A stretch of DNA of 64,000 bases. Origin: Mesorhizobium sp. B2-3-4 (lineage in GTDB: Bacteria; Pseudomonadota; Alphaproteobacteria; Rhizobiales; Rhizobiaceae). Position numbers and translations under genes: made by a program. The notes beneath the pieces are model-generated. The model saw nothing but the letters and a program-made list of their open reading frames with translations. It was not told where the DNA came from and searched no databases. The stretch covers positions 62,001 to 126,000 of the forward strand of contig NZ_VFVY01000015.1 in assembly GCF_006442315.1 (NCBI RefSeq). Direction: 5' to 3'. Shown one piece after another: positions 41,182 to 49,777 of this stretch (position 1 is its first letter; each line of letters starts with the position of its first letter).

Positions 41182-41229
41182 GACTCGCCGCTGCCAGCAT
41201 GCGGTCGGCGCTTTCTTGAGAGTTCTCCC

Positions 41230-42423
41230 GTGGACGCGAACCCCGAAACCAAAGAACCCGACGAAACCAGCGACACGCGCGGCTCATCGCGCAAAGTCAA
41301 ATCCGACGCCTCGCCAAAACGCAGGGACGATACGGCTGAGGCCGACACCCCAGAGCCCAAAAAGCCCGACGCGCAGGCGGACAAACCAAAGCCCAGTCTG
41401 CTGAGCTTCCCGCGACGGCACCCCTTCATCTCCATCGCGATTCTGACCGTGTTGCTGCTCGCTGCCGTTGGGTTAATCCTGTGGTGGCTGAACGCGCGCC
41501 AGTATGAATCGACTGACGACGCTTTCATCGATGCCCGCACCGTAACGATCGGAGCCGAGATATCGGGCCGCATCACTGATGTCGCGGTGACCGATAACCA
41601 GCCTGTGAAAGCCGGCGACGTGCTGTTGCGTATCGACGATAGCGACTATCAGGCGTCCCTCAAGCAGGCGGATGCAGCAGTCGCATCCGCAGAGGCCGAT
41701 ATCGTCGACGTGGCGGCCCAGATCGGGGCGCAGAACGCCAAAGTCGATGAAGCGCAGAAGCAGGTTGCGCAGGCGCAGGCCGCGCTCGATTTCGCCAAGG
41801 CCGAAGACAAGCGCAACAGCGAACTGCTGGCGAAGGGCGCGGGCACACAGCAGCAGGCACAGCAGGCCTCATCGACGTTGCGGCAGGATCAGGCGGCATT
41901 CGACAGTGCCGAGGCCAGCGTTGCCGGCGCCAAGAGCCAGATCACCGTGCTGCAGGCGCAGGGCAAGAGCTCCCAGGCCAAGCTCGAACAATCCAAGGCT
42001 AGCCAGGACCAGGCGCGCACGACCTTGTCGCGCGTCACCGTGGTGGCCCCTGTCGCCGGCCGCGCCACCAGCATTACAGCGGCCAAGGGAACCTATGCAC
42101 AACCCGGGCAGGTGCTGATGATGTTCGTGCCCGACGACGTCTGGATCGAGGCCAATTTCAAGGAAACGCAGATCGATCTGATGCGGGCCGGGCAGCCCGT
42201 CGACATCGATATCGACGCCTATCCCGACAAGACATTCCGGGGTCGCCTGGACAGCATCCAGGCTGGCAGTGGCACGGCGTTCAGCGTGCTGCCGGCAGAG
42301 AATGCGACCGGCAATTTCGTCAAGGTCGTGCAACGCGTGCCGGTCAAGATCGTCTTCGACAACCCGCCGGACGTGCTGCTTGGACCGGGCCTTTCCGTCG
42401 TGCCAACGGTCAAGGTGCGGTGA
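41230..42423 (+). CDS. HlyD/EmrA-family membrane fusion protein
   Basis: 397 residues from the GTG at 41230, chosen because the exact EcfG promoter at 41157-41181 lies in front and GAGAG is upstream. A disordered charged N-terminus (about 1-58), one transmembrane helix (about 62-84), then DAFIDARTVTIGAEISGRITDVAVTDNQPVKAGDVLLRID (lipoyl half-motif), a long Ala/Gln coiled coil (about 140-260), and the return barrel RVTVVAPVAGRATSITAAKG. Periplasmic adaptor of a DHA2 efflux pump; stop overlaps the pump gene start (GTGA). Confidence 0.93.
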   Translation: MDANPETKEPDETSDTRGSSRKVKSDASPKRRDDTAEADTPEPKKPDAQADKPKPSLLSFPRRHPFISIAILTVLLLAAVGLILWWLNARQYESTDDAFIDARTVTIGAEISGRITDVAVTDNQPVKAGDVLLRIDDSDYQASLKQADAAVASAEADIVDVAAQIGAQNAKVDEAQKQVAQAQAALDFAKAEDKRNSELLAKGAGTQQQAQQASSTLRQDQAAFDSAEASVAGAKSQITVLQAQGKSSQAKLEQSKASQDQARTTLSRVTVVAPVAGRATSITAAKGTYAQPGQVLMMFVPDDVWIEANFKETQIDLMRAGQPVDIDIDAYPDKTFRGRLDSIQAGSGTAFSVLPAENATGNFVKVVQRVPVKIVFDNPPDVLLGPGLSVVPTVKVR

Positions 42424-44012
42424 GCGATCAGGCACAGACGCAAGGCGACGAAAACCGGTCGGCCGCCGGCGGCCGCAATCCGTGGATCATCGCTGTCGTC
42501 GTATCGATCGCCACCTTCATGTTGGTGCTCGACACATCCATCGCCAACGTCGCCTTGCGCAACATCGCCGGCAGCCTCGCGGCGGGCATGGACGAAAGCA
42601 CGTGGATCATCACCACCTATCTCGTCGCCAATTCCGTGATCATTCCGATCAGCGGATGGCTCTCCAGCGTGATTGGCCGCAAGCGCTATTACATGATCTG
42701 CGTCGCGACTTTCACGCTCGCATCGCTGCTTTGCGGGCTGGCGACAAACCTGCCGATGCTGATCGTCTTCCGCATTCTCCAGGGACTCGGCGGCGGAGGC
42801 ATGGCGCCGAGCGAGCAGTCCATTCTTGCCGACACCTTCCCGCCGGCCAAGCGTTCGCAGGCCTTCGCGCTTTACGGCATCGCCGTCATCGTCGCGCCCA
42901 CCGTCGGACCGACGATCGGTGGCTGGCTGACCGACAATTTCTCCTGGCATTGGATTTTCTTCATCAACGTGCCGTTCGGCATCATGTCGCTTGCCCTTGT
43001 GCAATGGCTTGTCGTCGAACCCGACGTGCTGGAGCGCGAACGCAAGGAACGGCTCAAGGGCGGCCTGAAAATCGACTGGGTCGGATTCATCCTGGTCGCG
43101 ACGGCGCTGGGCTGCCTGGAAATCTTCCTTGACGAGGGCCAGCGCAATGACTGGTTCCAATCGAGTCTCATAACCACCTTTGCCGTCATCTCGGCAGTTG
43201 CATTCCTCATCCTCATCCCATGGGAATTTCGCAATCGCGACCCGATCGTCGACATGCGGCTGATTTTCAGCCGACAGTTCGGCACCGCCTTCATCGTGAT
43301 GATGGCCGTCGGCGCAGTCCTGTTCAGCACCACCCAGATATTGCCGCAGCTGCAGCAGGGGACATTCGACTATACCGCGACGCTGTCGGGGCTCTCGATG
43401 ATGCCGGGGGGCATCGCCATGCTGATGCTGATGCCCATCTCCGGATTCGCCTCCGGCATGGTGCAGCCGAAATATCTCATCATGATCGGTATGGCCGCCG
43501 TCGCGGTTGGGTTATGGCACCTGACGACGCTATCGGGCGATGCCGGCTTCAGCTATTTCGTCTACGCCCGCATCTTCATCACAATCGGATTGCCCTTCCT
43601 GTTCATTCCGATCTCGACGGCTGCCTATGTCGGATTGCGACCGCAAGAGACCAACCAGGCCTCTGCCCTGATCAACGTGGCCCGCAACATCGGCGGCAGC
43701 ATAGGCGTGTCACTGTCGAACACCGTCATCGCCCAGAATGCGCAGATCCATCAGTCGAACCTGGTCGCCCGCACCGGGCAATCGTCGCCTGCCTACCAGA
43801 ACGCGCTGCAACAGGCGACGCAGCATTTCGCTGCACAGGGCGCCCCGATGATAGAGGCCAAGCAGCAAGCCATCGGCTGGCTGGCGCAGATGATCGGCCG
43901 GCAGGCATCCCTGCTCGCCTATATTGACGTCTTTCGCTACAGCGCCGTGATCACAGCCCTGCTGGTGCCGATCGCGTTACTGCTACGCTCGCCGAAATCT
44001 GAAAAAAATTAG
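42420..44012 (+). CDS. DHA2-family MFS drug transporter (EmrB type)
   Basis: 530 residues with 14 predicted helices. Start GTG 42420 overlaps the adaptor stop. VSIATFMLVLDTSIANVALRNIAGSL is the DHA2 motif D1, WLSSVIGRKRYYM motif A, and GIAVIVAPTVGPTIGGWLTDNFSWHWIFFINVPFG motif C with the following loop. It exports drugs or hydrophobic toxicants by proton antiport through the adaptor; no outer-membrane TolC gene adjoins. Probably stress-induced through the promoter before the adaptor. Confidence 0.94.
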   Translation: MSDQAQTQGDENRSAAGGRNPWIIAVVVSIATFMLVLDTSIANVALRNIAGSLAAGMDESTWIITTYLVANSVIIPISGWLSSVIGRKRYYMICVATFTLASLLCGLATNLPMLIVFRILQGLGGGGMAPSEQSILADTFPPAKRSQAFALYGIAVIVAPTVGPTIGGWLTDNFSWHWIFFINVPFGIMSLALVQWLVVEPDVLERERKERLKGGLKIDWVGFILVATALGCLEIFLDEGQRNDWFQSSLITTFAVISAVAFLILIPWEFRNRDPIVDMRLIFSRQFGTAFIVMMAVGAVLFSTTQILPQLQQGTFDYTATLSGLSMMPGGIAMLMLMPISGFASGMVQPKYLIMIGMAAVAVGLWHLTTLSGDAGFSYFVYARIFITIGLPFLFIPISTAAYVGLRPQETNQASALINVARNIGGSIGVSLSNTVIAQNAQIHQSNLVARTGQSSPAYQNALQQATQHFAAQGAPMIEAKQQAIGWLAQMIGRQASLLAYIDVFRYSAVITALLVPIALLLRSPKSEKN

Positions 44013-44026
44013 CCGCATTTCTAATG

Positions 44027-44051
44027 GGAACCTGAGCTTCGGCATGACGTT
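44027..44051 (+). promoter_or_regulatory. EcfG-type general-stress promoter, exact match
   Basis: GGAAC at 44027-44031, 16 bases, CGTT at 44048-44051, upstream of the small basic protein at 44080. Confidence 0.85.
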
Positions 44052-44079
44052 CAAACCCTGTCAAAGAGGAGAAAACGTC

Positions 44080-44397
44080 ATGCCACGAGGCGACAAATCG
44101 AAATACACCGACAAGCAGGAACGCAAGGCCGATCACATTGCCGAAGGTTATGAGAAGCGCGGGGTTTCCGACAAGGAAGCCGAGCGGCGCGCATGGGCGA
44201 CCGTCAACAAGGACGATGGCGGCGGCAAGAAGGAAGGCGGCTCCGGCCGCGGCGAGCACACGGGCCATCCAGCCGCCCACAAAGGCGGCAGGATCGGCGG
44301 CAAGGCATCGGCATCGCGGTCAGCCGCCAGCCGTTCGGAAACGGCAAAGAAGGCCGCCGCGACCCGCAAACGCAATGCCGAACATCGCGCTCATTAA
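44080..44397 (+). CDS. Small basic protein of the 'plasmid stabilization' annotation family
   Basis: 105 residues from ATG 44080, GAGGAG upstream. The N-terminus MPRGDKSKYTDKQERKADHIAEGYEKRG, followed by SDKEAERRAWATVNKDDGGG, is a widespread rhizobial pattern usually labelled plasmid stabilisation protein without evidence. The C-terminus is Lys/Ala/Ser/Arg-rich and disordered, resembling nucleic-acid-binding tails. An exact EcfG promoter suggests a general-stress role, not partitioning. Confidence 0.88.
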   Translation: MPRGDKSKYTDKQERKADHIAEGYEKRGVSDKEAERRAWATVNKDDGGGKKEGGSGRGEHTGHPAAHKGGRIGGKASASRSAASRSETAKKAAATRKRNAEHRAH

Positions 44398-44414
44398 CCG
44401 GTCTGGATAGAGCT

Positions 44415-44851
44415 ATGAAAGCGCAACTCGTCAATGAAGTCGGCGAACAAAGAACCTTCGTCGTGGTGCTCGATCCCGGCGAAGAGGCGTTCGGCGCGCT
44501 GACCGCATTCGCGGCTGAGCAAAGGATCGGCAGCGCGTCCCTGACAGCCATCGGTGCGTTCGAAAGAGCCACCGTCGGCTGGTTCGACCTGAACGCCACG
44601 TCCTATCGCAAAATCCGCGTTGACGAACAATGCGAAGTGCTGAGCGCGATATAGCGCTGGGCGACGATGGCAAGCCCAGCCTTCATGTCCATGCGGTGCT
44701 TGGATTGAGCGATGGGACCACCAGGGGCGGGCATTTGCTTGAGGGCACCGTTCGGCCAACGCTTGAGGTGACGTTGGTGGAATCGCCTGGTCATCTGCGC
44801 CGCCGCAAGCGTGCCGCATTGGGCGTCGCTCTGATCGATCTGGATGGCTAA
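44415..44851 (+). pseudogene. DUF296 (PPC/PCC domain) protein, frameshifted
   Basis: First frame: MKAQLVNEVGEQRTFVVVLDPGEEAFGALTAFA, SASLTAIGAFERATVGWFD and VDEQCEVLSAI, then a TAG at 44652. A second frame resumes immediately with DIALGDDGKPSLHVHAVLG, TTRGGHLLEGTVRPTLEVTLVE and the C-terminus ALIDLDG. Together they make the complete PPC domain with its GxH-type metal site (HVHAVLG). Length 437 nt is one short of a codon multiple; a deletion near 44648 is the simplest explanation. Confidence 0.85.
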
Positions 44852-44881
44852 CGTCGGCGCGGCCGAGATTCCGACAACGGC

Positions 44882-45277
44882 ATGCCCATGCTCGGCGGCT
44901 GCCTTTGCGGCAATATCCGTTTCAGTGTCAGCAGCGAACCGAGAGTCCACTACTGCCATTGCGACATGTGCCGGCGCGCGACCGGCAGTGCCTTCGCGGT
45001 GCTGGCATGGTTGCCGTCCGAAAGCGTGACCTGGACTGCCGCAGCACCAACCTATCGCCGGTCATCGCTGATTGCCCAAAGGGGGTTCTGCCCGGCCTGC
45101 GGCTCGCCGCTTAGCCTCGCGTACGACGCTTCACCCGGCGAAATCGCCTTGCATGTCGGCACATTCGACGATCCGGCGTGCCTAGAACCTCGCTACAATT
45201 ATGGATCGAGGCAGCGGCTCGGTTGGGTTTGCTGCGGATTGGACCTGCCACACCACGACACCGAAGAGCGATGGTGA
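44882..45277 (+). CDS. GFA-domain protein (glutathione-dependent formaldehyde-activating fold)
   Basis: 131 residues. GGCLCGNIRFSVS, HYCHCDMCRRATGSAF and RGFCPACGSPLSLAY provide the zinc-binding cysteines of the Mss4-like GFA fold, followed by EIALHVGTFDDPACLEP. Most members are not true formaldehyde-activating enzymes; the substrate is unknown. It lies between the DUF296 pseudogene and the HD gene. Confidence 0.9.
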   Translation: MPMLGGCLCGNIRFSVSSEPRVHYCHCDMCRRATGSAFAVLAWLPSESVTWTAAAPTYRRSSLIAQRGFCPACGSPLSLAYDASPGEIALHVGTFDDPACLEPRYNYGSRQRLGWVCCGLDLPHHDTEERW

Positions 45278-45301
45278 AGCCATGCCACGGAGTCGCAGCA
45301 G

Positions 45302-45652
45302 ATGAGCATTTTCTACCGGGCGACCAAGATTGCCGAGGAGGTTCACGCCGGCCAGCACGACAAGGCCGGGCGACCCTATATCGAGCATTGCCGCCGTGTC
45401 GCCGATGCCGTCGAAACCATCGACCAGAAGGCTGTGGCCTATCTCCATGATGTGCTGGAAAAAGGTGATGGCTGGAGCCGGACCAGGATCGAGCAGGCAG
45501 GTTTTGGTCCGGCGATTGCTTCTGCAGTCGACGCCATGTCGCGCAGGGATGGCGAGGACTATTTCGTCTTCGTGCGGCGCGCGGCATCGAACCCTTTAGC
45601 GTTGCCGGTCAAGCGCGCGGATCTGCAAGACAACATTTGGCAGTCGCAGTAG
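45302..45652 (+). CDS. HD-domain phosphohydrolase, cut short by an in-frame amber codon
   Basis: 116 codons to TAG 45650-45652. HAGQHDKAGRPYIEHCRRVA and AYLHDVLEKG give the HD-type histidines and aspartates of the small SpoT-like (p)ppGpp/nucleotide hydrolase group, and VKRADLQDNIW the late conserved Asp. After the TAG the same frame continues IGASASKYEEGLRILDEEF to a second stop at 45719-45721, which resembles the normal end of this family. So the protein either ends early by a nonsense mutation or is read through. GGAG precedes the start by nine bases. Confidence 0.8.
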   Translation: MSIFYRATKIAEEVHAGQHDKAGRPYIEHCRRVADAVETIDQKAVAYLHDVLEKGDGWSRTRIEQAGFGPAIASAVDAMSRRDGEDYFVFVRRAASNPLALPVKRADLQDNIWQSQ

Positions 45653-45736
45653 ATCGGAGCGTCGGCGTCCAAATACGAAGAAGGACTACGAATCCTCGAT
45701 GAGGAATTCCCGAATCGCTAGTCCTGCCCTTCGTTC

Positions 45737-46147
45737 CTACTCGATCACATGAGGCGTATGCCGCTTGTCTTCCGATGGCTCGACATCGATCCGCACCTTT
45801 TCAGGATCGAACGCGCCGTGACCCGCGATCGCCCTCGCCGCAGCGTCTGGTGTCTCATAGGCCCAGAGGACGTCGTCCGCCGAACTGCCCACGGCATGGA
45901 CGCGCCAATAGCTTGCCGCGCCTTTCAGCGGGCATTCGCTCGTGGTGTTGGTCTTTTCGAAAAGCTCGAAATAGATGTCCTCGAACGGGATATAGAACAC
46001 CGGTTCGTGTCCCTGTTCCCGCAGCACCTTGGCACGGTCCGTCGCGGCGACGATGGCATCGGAAAATTTCACCGTCACCGTGCCGGCAAACGGCTCTATG
46101 GTCAGTTGACCTGAGTGCGGCGTTGCAATTGCAATTGAAGCTTGCAT
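45737..46147 (-). CDS. DUF427 protein
   Basis: 136 residues, AGGAGA upstream of the ATG. Sequence pattern VTVKFSDAIVAATDRAKVL, EPVFYIPFEDIYFELFEKT, then ECPLKGAASYWRVHA and VLWAYETPDAAARAIAGHGAF is diagnostic of DUF427, a small beta-tent-like fold. Function is unknown; often near stress genes. It converges on the HD gene. Confidence 0.92.
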   Translation of the reverse strand: MQASIAIATPHSGQLTIEPFAGTVTVKFSDAIVAATDRAKVLREQGHEPVFYIPFEDIYFELFEKTNTTSECPLKGAASYWRVHAVGSSADDVLWAYETPDAAARAIAGHGAFDPEKVRIDVEPSEDKRHTPHVIE

Positions 46148-46221
46148 ATCCGGTTCTCCTGTAGTTGTTGCGGCTCGAAACGGGCGACAGGCATCACCAA
46201 CGTGGCGTTATGACACGATCG

Positions 46222-46404
46222 TCATTTACCAGCCGGCGCCATGGCTGGTTGATCGCCGCCAGTCGTCGATTTGGGTCTGGCGTCTTGGTCAACTGGCGGG
46301 TTCTTGTTCACGGTGTCGGTGTTGGCCTTTGTCGGCTCGGTGCTGTTGTCGCAGGCAGCAAGCGCAAGACCAGCGACCAAGATCAGCAATGATAAGATTT
46401 TCAA
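46222..46404 (-). CDS. Small lipoprotein with TTGGDQ tail
   Basis: 60 residues. The start is TTG 46404, decided by GGAGGAGG five bases upstream. A signal peptide with lipobox LALAAC predicts a lipoprotein of about 43 mature residues; the tail NPPVDQDARPKSTTGGDQP resembles that of the protein at 1685-2026. Function is unknown. The DUF2934 gene upstream is on the same strand. Confidence 0.75.
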   Translation of the reverse strand: MKILSLLILVAGLALAACDNSTEPTKANTDTVNKNPPVDQDARPKSTTGGDQPAMAPAGK

Positions 46405-46451
46405 TCAGGCCTCCTCCGGTTGCAGCGTATTTGGTTGCTTTGGCAAAGCCT

Positions 46452-46640
46452 TCAACCACTGGTGCCTTTTGAGCCAACTCCAACCACTGAACCGGCCTCC
46501 CTGCGTTCAGTCTCCGGGCCTTCCGCTTCTATTTCCTGCACGGCCTGATCCCAGTGCTCCTGGTCGTGGCCGGCTGGGCGCCCTTCCCGTTCCGAGATTT
46601 CGTAGGCTCGCCGTTTGATCCGCTCTTCTCTGCTGTCCAT
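46452..46640 (-). CDS. DUF2934 domain protein, short form
   Basis: 62 residues from ATG 46640, GGAGGA upstream. RIKRRAYEISEREGRPAGHDQEHWDQAVQEI is nearly the whole domain; compare the longer paralog at 12060-12422. Role unknown. Confidence 0.88.
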   Translation of the reverse strand: MDSREERIKRRAYEISEREGRPAGHDQEHWDQAVQEIEAEGPETERREAGSVVGVGSKGTSG

Positions 46641-46895
46641 GGTTTGATCCTCCGATCCTCCAATTCCAATTCGGCAGGATATTTTTTGTTCCTCTCTGGC
46701 CGCGAGGAGAACGGCTGGCGGCGCTGATATCTGTCAGATGAGTTCGGTTGGTAATTTTCGTGCAAAAATTTTTGCGTGACACTTCAGCGCCGGCAGATTT
46801 ATAAATTGGCCTCTGCGCATGGGCAACCACCCGATGCCTGTCGCCCAATGCCTGATTGCCCGCAACGCGAGCTGTTGCGATGCCACGGTGACGCC

Positions 46896-47156
46896 ATGCG
46901 AGAATTGCCGAAGGACATTGACGCTGACGTGGTGATCGAAATCGGCAGGCTGCTCGAGGAGAACACTGCGTTCGTTCCCGTCCGGGTCCATGAGCTTGCA
47001 GCCAGGGTAAAGCGGAAGGTGACGACACGGTTGCCGGACTCTTCGATCGAGGAACTGATCGTTGAGATGGCCTCGGCGCGGCAGCTGGCCATGGCCTTCG
47101 ATCTGCCCGACACTGAAAATGTGGTGCAAATCCCGGTGCACCGCCCAAAACGCTAG
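46896..47156 (+). CDS. Hypothetical helical protein
   Basis: 86 residues from ATG 46896 (ribosome binding site weak). DADVVIEIGRLLEENTAFVPVRVHELAARVKRKV is followed by LPDSSIEELIVEMASARQLAMAFDLP, a helix-rich layout reminiscent of small winged-helix or adaptor proteins, but no family is recognised. Confidence 0.6.
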   Translation: MRELPKDIDADVVIEIGRLLEENTAFVPVRVHELAARVKRKVTTRLPDSSIEELIVEMASARQLAMAFDLPDTENVVQIPVHRPKR

Positions 47157-47274
47157 AACAGCTGCCAATTCCAGCCTGAGTCCGTTCAACCGGCCACCGA
47201 GCGGCGCGGGGAACTTAACGTGCGCCCAGGCATTGGATTTGCACGAGAGTTGACCTTCCAGCCAGGCCTTTTCG

Positions 47275-47976
47275 ATGCCTCTTAATCCCGACTGGAAAGA
47301 TATCGCCGCGCGCCTGGTTCTGACTGTGATTGCCGGCGCGCTGATTGGATTGAACCGCGAGGTGCGCGGTCACTCAGCCGGTTTCAGAACGACCATTCTG
47401 GTCGGTCTGGCCGCCGCTCTCACAATGGTCCAGGCAAATCTCCTACTCGGCGTTGGCGGCAAGAATCCGGATTCATTTGCCTCCATGGATGTGTTGCGCT
47501 TTCCACTTGGCGTGCTGACGGGCGTCGGCTTCATCGGTGGCGGCGCGATCCTTCGCCGTGGCGATCTTGTGAGTGGCGTCACCACGGCCGCCACCCTGTG
47601 GGTGATGACGGCGATCGGCTTGGCATTCGGTGGTGGTCAATATGGATTGGGGACGGCCGGAACGTTGCTGACTTTGTTGACGCTTCTTGTCCTGAAGTGG
47701 ATCGACGTGCGTATTCCACGCGACCATCGTGCTGACTTGGACATCATCTGGAAAGGCGGCAAGGCAGGCGACCTGACGGACATCATCGAGCCGCTTGGAT
47801 ATCGGGCACGCCTGGTGGGCACTGAGCGCCGCCGAGATATCGAGAGCCAGGTGTTTTCCTTCGAAATCGGCTGGACGCGAGCTGACCACAGCGGGCCACC
47901 AACGGATCTGCTGGAACTCGTGGACAAGCATTGCGAGATCACACGATTCCGTCTCGTCCGCGAGCCCATGCATTGA
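47275..47976 (+). CDS. MgtC/SapB family membrane protein
   Basis: 233 residues. About five N-terminal helices with the family signatures ALIGLNREVRGHSAGFRTTILVG, GVLTGVGFIGGGAILRRGDLVSGVTTAATLWV and AIGLAFGGGQYGLG. A C-terminal ACT-like cytoplasmic domain follows (about 150-233). MgtC proteins affect magnesium limitation and stress survival; direct transport is doubtful. It converges on the DUF6894 gene. Confidence 0.92.
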   Translation: MPLNPDWKDIAARLVLTVIAGALIGLNREVRGHSAGFRTTILVGLAAALTMVQANLLLGVGGKNPDSFASMDVLRFPLGVLTGVGFIGGGAILRRGDLVSGVTTAATLWVMTAIGLAFGGGQYGLGTAGTLLTLLTLLVLKWIDVRIPRDHRADLDIIWKGGKAGDLTDIIEPLGYRARLVGTERRRDIESQVFSFEIGWTRADHSGPPTDLLELVDKHCEITRFRLVREPMH

Positions 47977-47984
47977 TGGCGTCG

Positions 47985-48221
47985 TCAGCTGCTCCAAGCG
48001 GCGTTGAGCGTGAGCGACGCTTCGAACGCCTCTGTTCCAGCTTCATCGCGCATTTTGACGGTTATCTTGACCAGGTCACGATCCGGCATCTCGTCGCGCG
48101 CAACGTCATGCAAGATGCGAAGTGCTTCAGCTCTTGCACGGTCCCTGGATTCGAAAAATTCGCCGGTCTCGTCCGCAACCAGCCCATCGCTGTTGTAAAG
48201 ATCGAAATAGTAGCGTTTCAT
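47985..48221 (-). CDS. DUF6894 family small protein, second copy
   Basis: 78 residues from ATG 48221. MKRYYFDLYNSDGLVADETGEFF and RDRARAEALRILHDVARDEMPD are nearly identical in pattern to the protein at 11679-11915. It is divergent from a Crp/Fnr gene 190 bases away, the same arrangement as at 10775-11915 but inverted. Confidence 0.88.
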   Translation of the reverse strand: MKRYYFDLYNSDGLVADETGEFFESRDRARAEALRILHDVARDEMPDRDLVKITVKMRDEAGTEAFEASLTLNAAWSS

Positions 48222-48411
48222 TCGTCTCTCGCCGGAAAGCTTCAACGTCCTAAATACGTTGAAATACTTATTGTTCCCGTCCAAATTGGCGTTTCCGCGA
48301 AAACCGGCGCAGCCTGTCAAATGATTGCGTTCGTCCTCCTCTGGAGACCCAAGGTCTCGAGTCCCGACACTCAGGCGATCGGCGTCGCACGTCGATTGCG
48401 GCGAGGCTGCC

Positions 48412-49131
48412 ATGCTGGAATCCCTTTATCTGCAACTCGGCAAGCATGACGAACTGTCGAACGACGAGAGGACACTGCTGGCCGAGGCGATCTCTTTAGG
48501 AAAAGATTTCGAAAAGGGGCAGGACCTCGTTTCGATAGGGTCGCGTCCGGTCTACAGCACGATGCTGCTGGACGGCCTAGCGGCACGATACAAGGTGCTC
48601 GAGAATGGCGGACGGCAGTTCACATCCTTGCAGGTGCCTGGCGCTTCGTCGACCTCCACGCTTTCCTGCTCAAGACAATGGATCATGGCATCGTTGCGCT
48701 CTCGCCTTGCCGTGTCATGTTCGCGGACCACGGCAAACTGAGGACGATCACCGAACAGGCGCCGCACCTGACGCGCTTGCTGTGGCTCGACACACTGGTC
48801 GATGGCGCCATTCACCGCGAATGGATCGTGGCGATGGGCCGCCGCTCCAAGACCTCGCATCTCGCCCACCTCATCTGCGAGCTCTTTGTGCGCCTGCAGG
48901 TGGTCAATCGCACCAGTGGCATGAGTTTCAACCTGCCCCTTTCGCAAGCCGAGATGGCCGACGTGCTGGGCTTGTCGGTGGTGCATATGAACCGGGTGAT
49001 CGGATCTCTGAAAAAAGATCAGGGTCATCACCTGGGTGAACCACACCGTCACCATTCTGGATTGGGATCAACTCGCAAAACTTGCCGAGTTCGATCCTAC
49101 TTATCTGAGCATGAACACCGAACCCAGGTGA
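48412..49131 (+). pseudogene. Crp/Fnr regulator, MLES subtype, two compensating frameshifts
   Basis: Translation starts MLESLYLQLGKHDELS and runs to FTSLQVPG; then a base is missing near 48644 (GGCGCTTC for GGCG-CTTC as in the intact gene's GDFVDLH). The next frame continues TMDHGIVALSPCRVMFADH through the helix-turn-helix AEMADVLGLSVVHMNRVIGSL. A run of six A near 49010-49017 then shifts the frame back, after which ITWVNHTVTILDWDQLAKLAEFDPTYLSM ends at 49131. The total of 720 nt equals the intact gene at 10775-11494. As sequenced it cannot make a full regulator. Confidence 0.9.
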
Positions 49132-49140
49132 GCACCTGGT

Positions 49141-49362
49141 TCAAGTAGCCGCGCTGCTTCCCTCGTCGAAGAATTGAACGCCACGGACGGCCGCCTTTTT
49201 GGTGATCAAGCCCTTCAGGTCGGCATCCGATCGGCTTGTCCCGGTCCGTTCGCGCAACATGGCTATGGCTGCCTGCATCGACAGGAACGGATTTTCCATC
49301 ACCTCGTCGAGGACGGTGTCCACCGATGCGGCAATGTTGTTTGGTTCAGGATTTATCGCCAT
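49141..49362 (-). CDS. Hypothetical protein
   Basis: 73 residues. Mostly helical (VDTVLDEVMENPFLSMQAAIAMLRERTG) with a basic patch DADLKGLITKKAAVRGV. No family recognised; composition and frame quality suggest a real gene. Its 3' end abuts the convergent Crp pseudogene, with an imperfect GAACC..GGTTC hairpin at 49120-49142 between them. Confidence 0.6.
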   Translation of the reverse strand: MAINPEPNNIAASVDTVLDEVMENPFLSMQAAIAMLRERTGTSRSDADLKGLITKKAAVRGVQFFDEGSSAAT

Positions 49363-49402
49363 AGCTTTGGCCCATCTGACCGGTTGCCAAACTCGACGGC
49401 GC

Positions 49403-49594
49403 TTAGAGGCGCCTGATCGCCTCGAGCTTCAGGCGGAGCCGTTGGCCCTCGGCATAGGCAAGCGCTAGGGATTCGAGATCGAACTGACTGGTGGTTTCCT
49501 GGCCATCGTTCATCACTCGCACGAACCATTCGCCGCACGCTTCAACGACCTCAATCTGTGCTACAGCATTGCTTCCGTTTTGGGGGTTATCCAC
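49403..49594 (-). CDS. Small conserved protein with LAYAEGQR motif, second copy
   Basis: 63 residues. GTG 49594 is preceded by GGGAGG. The core EVVEACGEWFVRV, then FDLESLALAYAEGQRLRLKLE, matches the gene at 923-1105. Unknown function. Confidence 0.78.
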   Translation of the reverse strand: MDNPQNGSNAVAQIEVVEACGEWFVRVMNDGQETTSQFDLESLALAYAEGQRLRLKLEAIRRL

Positions 49595-49777
49595 GGCATC
49601 CTCCCAAGGCTCACGAAACCAGAATTATCCCACCAACCCGCAGTTTCGTCATTCAAATTTGATGCGTTTTCACTGCACGAATCTTACCAAGCGGTTTGTC
49701 CTCGCCCAACTTTCGTGAAGCTGGGAATTCTCGATACGGAGGACACAAAGCCTTGAGCGCTCGATTCCGATGCATGG

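Noticed and set aside
42469..42486. GGCCGCCGGCGGCC palindrome
   Set aside because: Lies inside the MFS coding sequence and reflects Ala/Gly codons (AAGG).
49120..49142. GAACC..GGTTC hairpin as a bidirectional terminator
   Set aside because: The arms differ by one base, the loop is only two bases when fully paired, and there is no T tract.
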